Source of the DNA: Porodaedalea pini
Lineage: Eukaryota; Basidiomycota; Agaricomycetes; Hymenochaetales; Hymenochaetaceae
DNA: 64,000 nt
Assembly (NCBI GenBank): GCA_002794775.1
Contig: NBAY01000002.1
Span: forward strand, 806,001-870,000
Direction of reading: 5' to 3'
The position numbers were made by a program, and so were the translations under genes. The first letter of the stretch is position 1. Each line of letters begins with the position of its first letter. The notes beneath the pieces were generated by a model. The model was not told the origin of the DNA, did not search any database, and worked only from the letters and a program-made list of their open reading frames with translations. Positions 1 through 11,512 of the stretch are shown one piece after another.

Positions 1-3000
1 GTCGTATTTGAGGCGGAGTCTTCCCGTTTTCGAGGCGCACTTGAGATATTGCATTTACAAGAGCCTACGCTTAATGTCAAAAAAGTAAACATATCGAAGT
101 CACAGATCAGAGACTCGCCTTTCGCAGGAAGTACTCCGTAAAGTCTGAGAAATCATTGGGACGAGGGACAAACTTATGGGAGAAGAGGTCCTGACTAGGA
201 TCCTCAGGTTCATAGCAGAAACGCAGAAATAGTTTGAACAGATGAAATAGGCCAACAAAGTCAACCCGTCGAGAAGCACACTGAAGTATGACACGGTTAC
301 TCGCATCCGACGAGGAAAAAAAGAGCAACTTACGCTGACGAGGGCTAAAGCTGCTTCACATCTGATACGGAAGAAATAGTTCGTCACTAGCACGGTCTTA
401 GTGAGCGTACTAGATACGATGGGCGTTGGTTGTCTGGCAAGTGCGTGAACAGCCTTTAAAAAGATGTTAAGGTGCCTGAATAACGTATATATCAACCCAA
501 GGTGCTCACCTCCATTTGTGCGACCACATCTCGATCACGCTGCAACTGGGATACCCACATGTAATCTGCCTGCTCGAACTGGATTCTTGCAATCCATTCA
601 AAGTCCGCATCCATTCTGATCCACTCATATGTAGCACCCGCCATCGCCTGCTCTTCCTCTTCTGTCCAGTCCGTCACTTTCCACTTCTCGCGTTCCTCCT
701 CGTTCTCCCAAACCTCGAGGCCGAAGCCCATGTCAACCATGCCCATAGCCTCAGCCGCCTCGGTGTCCCCTTCCGCGGCGGCCTGAGCTGCCGCTTGACG
801 TGCAAGGTAGCGCTTCGTGTTCCGCCGCACACGCTTGTACTTCGTATTAAAAGGCACCTCAAAACGCTTGATAGGCGCAAGGATGTCGAGCACGTGCTCA
901 TATGGCGTACCATCTGCTTCATGAATCCGAACAGTCATCTGGCCTTCGAAGAAAGGAACGGGCTTTAACAGGGAAGTTAACAGAGGGTCATTCTGGTGCA
1001 TCATCTGTGCCGGGCACTCCTGCCGCATCTGAATCTCGACAGCCATCTTCTTTCGATTGAACGTCGCGAGGAAGCTGAATTGGGGACAACCGCTGCCGTG
1101 TATCCATTGGTCGACGAACGACCGCAAATCTACGCCGCTGACCTTCCTGCATGTCCGCAAAAAAGAATGCGTTGATAAGCAATTCTGTGCCATCTCACCG
1201 CTGATGGCGGAAAGGAATATCTTAGGGAGGACACGCGACAAGCCTAGGGACGTCCCTGATTTACCGAGGCGGCGGTCGAGAATATGCAGTACGAGAGGAG
1301 CCTTCAAGTTGATGAAAGCGAGCGTCGACGCGTCAGGAGGCTCCATACTCCCCGGCTGACAAATCGGAGGCATCGTCCCATTGTCAAGCTCCAATACGCG
1401 ATCTACGTCCTTCTTGAGACGGAAGCGATATTCGTTGTTACCAGTAAGCTTCCGCAGGCAAAGGCCTGCAATATAAAGGCCTAAGCCGTTAACAAGCCAT
1501 ATGTCGGACCAAGTCTTTGGGATGATATTCACTCCTGCCCACTGAGAGGCAAGACCGTGTAGAAGAACCTGGCGCGACTCATAGACCTGATCTATAGCGT
1601 CTTCGCCATGCAGCAGATCAGATGACACCATCGTCAAAGTTGCGCTGTCAAATCGCTGCGATAATAACTCGTCCACGAATACCAGCTTGTACGAGCCGAA
1701 GGGGTATGAACCACACTCAGTTGAGTAAAAATTCATGGCTGACCGCAGGAAAGAGACTGTGTTCGACAGATAAGAATCGTAGCCAGGAAGGCAGAAAGCA
1801 TGCATGAGTGTCTGGGAGCCAAAGGACTCATCGGTGAGTCCGGCCACGTCAGTAGGTATGGGGTAGACAACGAAAGGTCCGGCAGCAAAGGCAATATGTT
1901 GGACGGAAGTCAAAACTGGTTGAGAAAATAGATATATTACTTTGTTGGCATTGTTGGGATGGGCGATCTATAAAAAAATATGAGCACAAGGTACCGAAAG
2001 GTGCTCGGTTCATATACCTTTTCGACGAGTTCTCCGCTGCAAACTACGATTGTAGGATTGCCAGTGGTGTCATCACCGTCCACGTCCATTTCATCCGAAT
2101 TGTCTTCTAGACTTCTTGGTACTATGAACTCGAACTCCCACGTGCACTTTTCCCAGAAATTGTCGAGACAAGGAACCCAGCATCTAGCTGCATCAGGAGA
2201 TGATGGGGTGGTGTACGCATGAGGAACCCGCTAAGTTTCATGTTAGACGAAAGTAGTCCGAGCTACTACTAAACACCTACATAAGGATACGCGTCGCTCG
2301 GCAATACAAACTGGAATCCTTCTACTGGGTTCTTCAGACAATAGTTGATGCGAACTTGAATAGGGGAGAACTCTGGAGCTGATGCGGTTTGCTGAGTCAG
2401 TGGAAGTGTCTGGCCTAGCGTCTGTGGTTCCGGTGTTCCAACTAAAATACAGTCAAAGAACAATTAATCACGCTAGGTTAGTTAACTCACTATCACCGTT
2501 CAGCCTTATTCCTGCATGCCCTGAACTCCTCACTGAAACCTGACGCGGAATCGGTATGGCCAGTTCTCCTTCATCGCATTCTGCGAACGATGAATACATC
2601 TTCCGCTTAACCTCGGGGTGACGGTGGCAGTCCGTGATATCAGACGCAACGACGTTCGAGAGCGGGTCGTGGCATATCCAATCCTGCACGTTATACCCAC
2701 CGACTTGGATGGAGTTGATGTCTGTAACACAGTGTCAGTTTGTAAGTGCAAACACCTCGCTGAACAAAATCGGTGCGCACTGCATTGCCTGGAGTGCAGG
2801 TAAATGGTCTTTAATTCCTTGCTCGTCGGTATGATGGTCAATTCGGTGTAACCCTGACGAAAAGGTGGTTAGGTGAGGCGCGGCGCAGTGTGATGGAAAC
2901 GCGACGCACGAAGAGCAAGCCGGAGAAGTCAATCTCCAACACCACCTTTTGGTGACTAGTATAAATCAGATAGAGGTCAGACGCATCGTTAGATTCGATA

Positions 3001-3039
3001 CAACGGTGGATACTTATATAGAGAAACCTTTGCGAACAT
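1..3039 (-). CDS. TAF2: TFIID subunit TAF2, 5' part, runs off the left edge
   Basis: Non-catalytic M1-aminopeptidase-like subunit of TFIID, which binds core promoter DNA in the nucleus. Exons on the minus strand: 3039-3014, 2955-2910, 2853-2781, 2721-2491, 2441-2281, 2230-2018, 1967-510, 453-334, 280-119, 64-<1; all phases agree. Family landmarks are HQKVVLEIDFSG and GYTELTIIPTSKELKTIYLH near the N-terminus, GGYNVQDWICHDPLSN, and the central block TSVQHIAFAAGPFVVYP. Where true M1 peptidases have HExxH plus a QW, this protein has LLHGLASQWAG, so the zinc site is degenerate as expected for TAF2. Only about 840 residues are present; family members usually exceed 1100, so the C-terminal part lies outside the window. 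The intron 118-65 starts with GC (AAG|GCGAGT). The first exon (26 nt) is the least certain; the rest is secure. Confidence 0.9.
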
Positions 3040-3565
3040 GTTCTCGCTGCATAAGACGCGCTTGAGAGTGAATTTCAAGGACAGCCGCTCCTGATCCTGA
3101 TTCAATCAACGACGAAGTCGAAAGACAAGAAGAGGATGCACAGAATAAGGAGTAAGGAGTGTTTCAAGGCGATAAAGACGTTCACGAAGTTTGTCGCAAG
3201 TGTCGTCGAGTTAAATGTAGCTGGACGTCGTCGACGAGGCGGGTGTGGCTCTAGAGAGCCGCAAGTGTGACCTAGCAGTGACACAGAGTTACATGTGCCT
3301 AATCAAGCAAGCCCTACTCATTAGACAGTCACGTGCTTGATTCTCATGATATCTTTAAATTTTATTCTTTTCTAGTCAAGAATTTTGTTTTGAGTGCATG
3401 TTTCTCTATACTGCTAGTGCTACATTACAGTGCTAGTACTAGTAAAGTTGGAGCAGGTGTCGAGGCAATATGGAGTATATTATGGTTTTAGTGAAGTAAA
3501 TTCCATACGTGACCTTCAAGGCTTTACGATCAACATGACTTGAACTCTCTTCTCTCTACTCCCCC
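3040..3565. other. divergent intergenic region TAF2 / RIB5
   Basis: Shared upstream region of two divergent genes. It is AT-richer than the flanking exons and carries an ACTAGT-containing palindromic stretch at about 3433-3444. I see no RNA gene and no coding signal; promoter elements were not resolvable by eye. Confidence 0.5.
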
Positions 3566-4437
3566 ATGTTCACTGGTCTGGTTCGTGTCTCTCGTGAACC
3601 ACGAGTAAATGCAAAGCATCACTGAAGCCTCTCTGTACATTGTACATAGATCGAACACCTCGGTCGCTTATCGCGTATCGCGCGGGATGGCGGTGGGTGC
3701 ACACTAACCATCGGGAGCTCTGCACCCATACTGGACGACTGCCACATCGGCGACTCCATCGCAGTAAATGGGGCGTGTCTTACAGTCACCGCCTTCGATG
3801 CCGCTGAAGAAAAGGACGGAGGCTGGTTTGAAGTCTGGCTCGCAAACGAGACACTCGGCCGAACGGAACTCGGTAAGCAGTGGATACATGCACTCTGTAC
3901 ACCGAGAACGAGAATGAGGGCCATGCACAATGACGTGCATTTTGTAAGGTAGGTGATCGGAAAGTCGGCGACTCTGTTAATCTTGAGCGTGCAATGGGCG
4001 CTCATGTGCGTTTCGGCGGGCACTTTGTCCAAGCTCATGTCGACACGACTGCGACGATCCTTTCACGCACACCCGACGGCGACTCCATCCGCTTAGTCTT
4101 CCAGCTCGCACCCCCGACGCCAAACATCCCTTCCGTGCAGCAATACCTTATTCCCAAGGGTTACGTTGCGATCGACGGCGCCTCGCTCACACTCACGCAG
4201 GTCGACGACACTGCGCATACTTTTGGTGTGATGCTCATCCAGCATACGCAGGAGCGGATCACGCTGGGCACGAAACAGGTTGGTGAGAAAGTGAACATTG
4301 AGGTGGACATGGTCGGGAAATATGTAGAGAAGAGTGTAATTGCTGCGCTAGGCGGAGGGGAGGGAGGGAATGCAGGTATAGAAGCACTGGTGAGAAATGT
4401 GGTGGAAGACGTATTGAAGGAGAGAGGGGCAATATAG
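3566..4437 (+). CDS. RIB5: riboflavin synthase (alpha chain type)
   Basis: Catalyses dismutation of two 6,7-dimethyl-8-ribityllumazine molecules to riboflavin, the last step of vitamin B2 synthesis. Exons 3566-3580, 3650-3872, 3953-4437 give 240 aa. Splicing restores the family N-terminus MFTGLIEHLG, with intron 1 falling exactly after MFTGL. Both lumazine-binding repeats are visible: the first contains GDSIAVNGACLTV, the second GHFVQAHVD and YVAIDGASLTLT. Length fits fungal homologues (200-240 aa). The first exon has only 15 nt and its donor is the unusual GTTCGT. The downstream neighbour is unrelated. The C-terminal tail after VDMVGKYVEK is Gly-rich then helical, typical of the trimerisation end. 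Confidence 0.95.
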
Positions 4438-5348
4438 CCGTGTAACTCTGTGTAAGGCCCAGGCCATATGTTGAATAGTGTCGTCACAGTCAGGGTGTAA
4501 GTGCTATTTTCCTTGATTCAACGCCCATCCACCAAGACAGGCTTACTACTACTAGTACTGTTCCCGCATGATCAAAATAGTAGCTTCTGGGGGAATGATA
4601 AGAATGCGTCATATCAGTCGAATATCAGATCACAAGTAAATTGAGTTGATCGGGCATTTTGGCGCGTTCAACGTCATACGTGTTCAGTACTTACTAGTAC
4701 TCCAAGTATTGACACCCAATTTTTGGCGTAGTGTGATGCGGTTGAACATATGAAGGAGGAAGGGAGGACTCGTTGGGCTTGATGGACGATGCTGTATTAT
4801 TTTCTAAATTTCACAATCTTGTTAGGTTTTCGCCAAGTGGAACTGCATCGCGCAGGCATTAGCACTAGTGTACTATGCAAGACCGTTGTCAGGCCTAGGC
4901 ATTCTAATTTCTATGGGGAAATTCGGGACGTGTTACCCTTCCATGCGCACGCAAAAATTGATTCGTGGCAAACGGACCGACATGTGTCTTAGACTCTAAG
5001 CTCCTTTGTCTGACCGATATTCCATTAGATAGCTAGCGTCGTGGACAGCAAGCAAGAGAATACTAATAAAAGTATCAAAGCTGCAGAGAATTGAACAAGA
5101 ACATGTAGAGCCGTCGATAGCGAGGCTTGCTGCAAGGAGCAGAGTAAAAGAAGTGTGGCGCCATGCGTGCATGCGCGCCGGTTAGCCTAAAATGGAAACG
5201 TCGAAGCAAACATAGTGTCGCCTTCAGCGTCTTCTAGTTCTACCATCTCACCCTCTTGACGCGCCCTCTCGTCGCCGTCGTCATTCTCGTCGTCACGCCG
5301 CCGCCGACGCCCGCCTCTCCCCGCTCAGACGCCCCCAACTGTGTCTAG
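4438..5348. other. intergenic region with ACTAGT palindromes and CT-rich leader
   Basis: No coding signal found. It holds two copies of an ACTAGTAC-type palindrome (about 4549 and 4692), a related ACTAGTGTAC at 4864, and from about 5215 a pyrimidine- and CG-rich stretch leading into the next start codon, resembling a basidiomycete core promoter and 5' leader. Confidence 0.5.
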
Positions 5349-8300
5349 ATGGCCATCCTCGGTTTCTTCAAGAGAGACAAGTCGAAGGCTTCTAGTTCGC
5401 AAGCGAGCTCCTGCTCTCTTGCCGTCGCTGTCGATGACGCCGCGTCCTCTGAAGATTACGTTCTCTCTCCACCCTCCCTCGTGCTGCCCACCGCCGGTAA
5501 CGGTGATGATGGCTATGCCTCTTCATCAGCGAGCTTTGTCTCAGCCGCATCCTCCAAGAAAATTAGACTTCCATTCACCAAGAAGTCGCCCTCGGCGTGT
5601 CCAAGTCCTTTGACTCGCCTGTACGAACCCGCACAAAGCGTGCGCAATATTTCTTCTGACAAGCTCTCGCTAAGTCCCGATACCTCTCTTTACGCTTCTC
5701 CATCGCGTGCACCTGTCATTCCTTCCTTTCACTACTCGAGCTCTTCCCCAGCTCTGTCTAGACCAGACACGAATACTCGACCCCAACTGATTCCCGTGCA
5801 AAAGTCAGACTCGCCGAATGTTCAAAAATCTAGTGGCGGTATATTTGGCTGGCGAGAGCGTAAAAAGTCGAGACCGTCGAAGCCAGATCCTGAGAGTCTC
5901 GTCCTTCCTCCCCTTGCAGACGACTCATTCAACCTCAAGTCCTTCCGCCATGTGCTGCCTGAACCCCGTCCAAGCTCCCCGCAGAGTCGCAGCCCCGCAA
6001 AGTCTCCCTCTCCATCATCACTTGTTCCTCCCGCTCGTCCGCGAGGCGCCAGCGTGGCTTCAACGGATTCTTCACAGCGCATTTCTGTGGCGGCATTCCG
6101 GGAAGCACAGGCGCGCAGAAGCAGTACGAATTTGGTGAGCGGTTCACCAAGTCCGACAATCCGCCCCGTTTCCGTGGCGAACTCTATGATTTCGGACATC
6201 GCACCTCCGAGACCGCCTCGCACCATTCGACCACCACCCTCAGCCTCACCTCCAGCGCAAGGGGGGAAAATGAATCCTTCGAGACAGTCTGGAGTATCCT
6301 CTACAGACGCATCCTCATCAGAGGAATCTGAGTCGGAGGACTATACTCCTTCTCGCTCTCGCTCCCGTCTCAGCCGCCAACGCACCATAACAAAACGAAG
6401 CTACGGGGCAAGCTCCGATTTGGGGCACGGACCTTCGCGCGTGGCCGACTATTCACATCACCAGCAAACAACTTCAACGCGCTCAGAAGTTGGTCATGGT
6501 TCATCTGCACGCACATCGCACGCCTCACCTTCACCGTCCCGCGGTCCGCCACCTTCTTCTTTCCAGAAGACCGCAGAAGCAGCCCTGGGAACGCGCTCAT
6601 TCAGTTTATACAGACGGCAACGAGCAAGCTATTCTACGAGCGAACTCAATCCCAATGCTGCCGCGCAGCGTGCGAGCACTCTTGTGGAGGCAAACAAGCG
6701 CGGTTCGTATTATTGTCTCTGATTCCCATGACAGATGTATTTATGCATATTCTTATCTATCTGCGTTCTCCCACTTTTCTAGAACTTGCTGCTGCTCAAC
6801 GTCAAATTAGCGGTGATAGCGATACATCAGACTCCAGCTCCGATAGTGATTCCTCTGATGACGAGGACGCGCCTCTTGCGGCGCTGAAGCACCCAAAGCG
6901 ACCAGGTAGTGCTGTTTCATACAGCAGTAACGGCACGTCGACGCCTTCTAGGAAACCGCTGATCGACCTCAACATGAAGGTTAACCCGCTGTCTGGTAAG
7001 CCTCTCATGGATGTGAGTGGGGCCGAGCAGCAGAAAGTACGGAAAACTATGATCAGCCCGACCAATATCAATGGTAGGCTGACACAGCTTACATTGGCTG
7101 CGGGTCTGGCGGACCATCGCAACAGCTCTGCGTCAAAGAGTGAGGCTAATCTGTCAAGGATGACGAGCCCTCGACCATTCTTCGTGGATCCCGCAAAACC
7201 CGACTCTCCCGCGTCGACCGATACAATTACTCCTCCGCTCCGTACAGAATCGCCGAAACCCATGACGCCTGGTCCTAGAAGAGCATCGTTCTCGGCTTTG
7301 TCGGTCGCTCAAGACACTGCACAGAGTAAGACAAACAATCTGCGACCTGTTCCGGTCAAGGACCGCCCCGAACGTAATACAGGGTTTAGAGTGGTATCAA
7401 GACCCCAAAAATCTGCCACAACTCCGCCATCTTTCCTCAGTTCTACGGATGCTCTCTCCTCAAAGGAGCCCATGACAGTTTCCAATCACCGCCAGTCGTC
7501 TTCATCAACATTCAACGTCACTTCGCGCTCGCAAAGTAGCATGCCCGCACTTGCCACGACGCCGCTCGTGGCAATATCACAGAATGGAAGCGCTACGTCG
7601 GCGTCTGGGTCTTCGGTTTCCGGAACGTCTTCCTCCCCACGTGTAATATCATCAGTGCAGAAGTCGCCTCAGAGGCCTTTTGTATTGGGTGGGAAGCGGC
7701 AAGAGAGCCCCGCTAGCTCAACGGGCGGTTCGTCGAACGGGAAGGCTCCCCTGACACCCATGGATGGCAGTGACTATTTCAGTCCTGATGTGCGCGGCAG
7801 CGGAGATAGTCCCGGTGGAAGCTCGGTTGGTGCTACGCCGCCGAGTGCAATGAAGGGAGCCCGAGGTCACATGAAGCGTGCAAGCGTGAGCTTTCAGGAG
7901 CCGATGGATCTTGACAAGGATGACACTGTCAGAGGCAGGAAATCGAGCCTAGTCCCGAAAAAGATTGAGGAGCAGGACGTGGTGGAAGAGCGTGAGAACA
8001 GGCAGCGAGAGAGAAGGCGCAGCGAGGCAAAGGCTGCCATCGAGGTCTGTTTCTCTTCTTTTGTTGCTGAAGAACATTATTCATTTTACTTGGCTTCTTT
8101 TGCAGCTCGGTAATGTCATCAACGGAAGAGGTCCAATGGAGCATGAAGATGACAATGAAGACTTGATGATGGCTCCTCGGATACCACCGCTGAATACCGG
8201 AGGCGGTATGGGCTTAAACTTCAATAACATGCAAATGGGTTGGCAGCAACAGGGAATGCCATCACCGATGATGGGTGGCATGGGGCCTTTGGGCCCTATG

Positions 8301-8969
8301 AACGGCACGCCAGGCATGGGCATGGGCATGGGCATGGGCGTGAACCCCTCACAATTTATGGTCACTCCGCCTCCGCCAGGAGCAGACCCTGGGTTCCTAG
8401 TAGCGCACCAACAAGCTATGCGCATCGCAAAGCAAGCGTATCAGTATGCGGTCGCACAGCAGGCGATGGCAGCTGCGGCAGACGAATGGGAACGCGGATC
8501 GAGTGTCAGTGCATTTACGGCACCCGGTAACGGCATGGGCATGGGCATGGGCGGATATGGTATGGGTGGCGTGAATGGCATGTGGGGTGGCGGCACGCCG
8601 ATGTTCCCTGCCGGTCCGCGCTCGATGTACGGCGGAAGCAACGCCGGGGGCGCAATGAGCGAAGCTGGATGGGGTACCGCAAGCGTGTACGGCGAATCAT
8701 TCGGCCCGTCTATGCCTACCAATGCGCGGCGGTCGCAGATACTGAACAGTCACATGCGAACCTCGAATGGCGGCGGTTCTGCAAGCGTGATCGGTTTCCC
8801 GGGCTCTTATCAGCGAACGGAGTCGGCTGGGAACGTGCAGCAAAGTAAAGGTCCGTCGTCGCGCAATGCACCTCGTCCGCGAACGAAGACGGCGCCGTCG
8901 AATACGCCCGTGCCCACACAACACCGTCAAAGCAGAGGACCGCCTTCGAGCTGGAAAGTTGGGACATAA
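5349..8969 (+). CDS. large Ser/Pro-rich low-complexity protein with Gly-Met-rich C-terminus, function unknown
   Basis: Exons 5349-6702, 6783-8044, 8106-8969 give 1159 aa in agreeing phases. The start MAILGFFKRDKSK is the first ATG after a CT-rich leader. No catalytic domain is recognised. Residues 1-450 are Ser/Pro/Arg-rich with many SP and RSxS sites, typical of a phosphorylated disordered protein. An acidic-serine tract (SDTSDSSSDSDSSDDEDAP) follows the first splice. A charged Arg/Glu helix (RERRRSEAKAAIE) precedes the last intron. The last 290 residues contain (GM)n repeats, a PPPPG stretch, and one ordered-looking helix LVAHQQAMRIAKQAYQYAVA, probably the conserved core. It could be a cytoskeletal or signalling scaffold, but nothing in the sequence proves this. 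Intron 1 uses the GTTCGT donor. Confidence 0.8.
8311..8340 (+). repeat. hexanucleotide repeat GGCATG coding Gly-Met
   Basis: About four to five consecutive GGCATG units inside the third exon of the Ser/Pro-rich gene encode a run of Gly-Met dipeptides. A second, shorter run of the same unit lies at about 8530-8552. Such a tract is liable to length change by slippage without loss of frame. Confidence 0.85.
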
Positions 8970-9608
8970 TCCCAATATGTTTTCGTTTCTCTTCGGGGCA
9001 CATACGTATTTGACTGGACATTTCGCAAGCGGTACAATAATCTCATGGACGGGTAACGCAAAATAATTATTTATCAACTGCATTTGCATCTTTCCATATT
9101 CCCCTCGCTATCACATTTTCTACCAGCTCTTGACCCCTTTCTCTTTTCCACATCATATCCTTTGTACCTCTCCGCGTTCATGCATGCTTCCGCTGCTCTT
9201 CTAACCCTTAAACAATTGGAAACCTTCGTCTTGTGTCCACTCCGTTAGCAATCTCATCCCTACCAAATATTTCTAGACGTCCTCTTCAGACATCCAGCGG
9301 TCCTTTCTTGTGCCTTCGACTTCCTCTCCCTTCTTCCCTCCAACTGCTCTAGTAGTATCAGTAGTTGTATTCTACTATCTAACCGTTCACAATCATTCGT
9401 ATTTCAACAGATTACAACTCACATGTTACCAAAAAAATGTGTGTCATGCATGCCTCGATATTTGAGTCAGAAATGCTGACGATAAAACGATCTCGGACCT
9501 TCCTTTGGGCGCGCTGATCGAGACAAATGGCTGGGCAGCACTCAGCATGTGTTTGTTGGCCGTTTCTTTCTTCCTGACACCACTGGCCTACATCGTATCC
9601 CGTACAGC
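8970..9608. other. intergenic region
   Basis: Pyrimidine-rich sequence from about 9090 to 9350 on the plus strand, then the leader of the CRAL-TRIO gene. An in-frame ATG at about 9549 exists upstream of the chosen start but adds no conserved sequence. No RNA gene or repeat recognised. Confidence 0.4.
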
Positions 9609-11122
9609 ATGCCCAAGACGCACAAAGTGCATGGCGCGCCCGTGGCCGAGACTATCATAAAACCGTGGACATACACCGATGAACAGACCGTTCAGATAGA
9701 GAAGTTGCGTGCGGTGCGTGCGCTTATGCTTTGTCAGGGGGATATCCGGCTGAGTATGTCTTTCACAGTACGCAAGAGAGGAGGCTCTACCTGAGAGCGA
9801 TGAGTATTATGCGTGGGAGAAGCGATGGTTGGAGAAGCCGGATACGGTACCTCGCTATATGCGCGCGGCGAAGTGGAAGCTGGACGACGCGAAGAAAAGG
9901 CTACGGGCGACGCTTGAGTGGCGGCGCGAGTACAAGCCAGATTTAATACCTCCCGATGAAGTGCGCCGTTATGCTCTGCCAACTCTCGCGCTGTTGACTC
10001 ACTGCTTTGAAAGGTTAAAATAGAGAGCGAGACGGGCAAGATGTAGGTGAAACGTATGCGAGCTCCCGAGACCCAACTCAACTTTTCTGTCCAGCATATT
10101 GAACGGCTTTGACAAAGACGGCAGACCTGTCGTCTATATGCGCCCTGGCAGAGAAAATACGTCGCAGAGTCCTCGTCAATTGCGGCACCTCGTCTGGTGT
10201 TTGTACGTCCACTCCGTGTCATGACTCCATCGTGCTACATAATCTTTTCAATTCAACAGGGAACGAGCGAAAGACATGCAACCACCTGGCGTCGAGTCGA
10301 TCGCGATTGTAGTGGACTATAAGTCAACGACGTTACGCACCAATCCGTCCATCGGCATAGCGCGCAAGGTATTGAATATTCTGCAGGCGCACTACCCTGA
10401 GACGCTCGGTCGGGGCCTCGTGGTCAACATGCCCGGCATCCTCGCCTTCTTCTACAAGGGTATTGCACCATTCATGGATCCGGTGACTAGGGATAAGGTG
10501 AGTATCAGCTGAAATCGCTTTTCTTTACCATAGCCGTTCCCATCTTCCGATGAAAAGCAGAATTTTATCTCACGTAGCTCGTGCAACTGACTCGCCGATT
10601 GCTAGATCCGCTTTAATCCCGACTTGCTCGAGCTCATACCGGCAGAGCAGCTTGACGCAGACTTTGGTGGGCAATTCGAGTACGAGTTTGAGCCTGAGAG
10701 CTACTGGTCGCAGATTGTCGAGTACGTTTCTTCCGGTTTCACATTAACACGAAGTGGTAATCATTTCCGTTCTTCCTTGACGTTCTAGACATTGCGGCAT
10801 AACACCAGACGGTACTCGAGTACAAAAAAACCAACCGTCTGAGACTGATGATGCTTCTGGGAATCCGGACGCACCGGAAGAGGAGCCAATTGACGCAGAT
10901 ACAAAGATCTCCGAGAAGAATTTGTATGTTTTCTCTTCGCGTCCCTTTCATTGCTATTTATCTGATGCACCATTACCTTCCAGCTCGTCTGAGTCGTCAT
11001 CTGAGACCGCTGTTTCTGCTCCTGACCGGCTTGCTCCTGATGCGGAAAATCTCGACATCAACAAGCGTCGGGATGAACCGCGGGTATCTGTGGAGAATGT
11101 CGGCGTCGATGTGTCTGCATGA
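9609..11122 (+). CDS. CRAL-TRIO (Sec14-like) lipid-binding protein
   Basis: Predicted cytosolic phosphatidylinositol/phospholipid transfer-type protein. Eight exons: 9609-9713, 9769-9960, 10014-10042, 10095-10202, 10260-10497, 10606-10721, 10789-10923, 10984-11122; 353 aa. The CRAL-TRIO N-domain is seen in RYMRAAKWKLDDAKKRLRATLEWR (read across residues about 60-85), and the lipid-binding domain in ILNGFDKDGRPVVYMRPGRE, SPRQLRHLVW, IAIVVDYKS, NPSIGIARKVLNILQ and HYPETLGRGLVVNMP. The tail after IVEHCGITPDGT is an acidic Ser-rich extension without structure. Close fungal homologues share the VKIESETGK...ILNGFD block split here by a 52-nt intron. The exact lipid and pathway cannot be told. Confidence 0.92.
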
Positions 11123-11512
11123 TCACTATCCATCTTTATTGAATATTAATCTCCCGAGCAACTTCGTTCTGATTCGCAGTAAATCAAGCCCATCTCACGC
11201 CAGTCACTGTCCTTCTCCTTGCTTTGTTCTACCCTGCTGCCCTTTCCTTACTTTGGTAGATATAGTGGTATAATTTGTGCTCATGTACGTTGTAGCTGCC
11301 AATATCTACTCTTATGTGCGCTGCTCTGAACGCCTAATTGTTGATTGGAAGCGTGATTTGATCGGCATCAGAGCGCCGATGGAATCAAGCGCGGAATGTC
11401 ACGGTTGGATTCCGAGTCCGCCTTACTTCTCTCGCTGCGGTTCCATCGAATCATAAAAGCTCTAAGTGCAACATGACCCACTTGAACAATCTGAGTTTGC
11501 CTTCCGACCGTC
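11123..11512. other. intergenic region
   Basis: 3' region of the CRAL-TRIO gene and upstream region of the D-amino-acid oxidase gene. No additional feature recognised. Confidence 0.4.

Noticed and set aside
9549..9608. Upstream in-frame ATG for the CRAL-TRIO protein
   Set aside because: The extension MFVGRFFLPD... is unlike the family; MPKTHKVHG is the more likely start.
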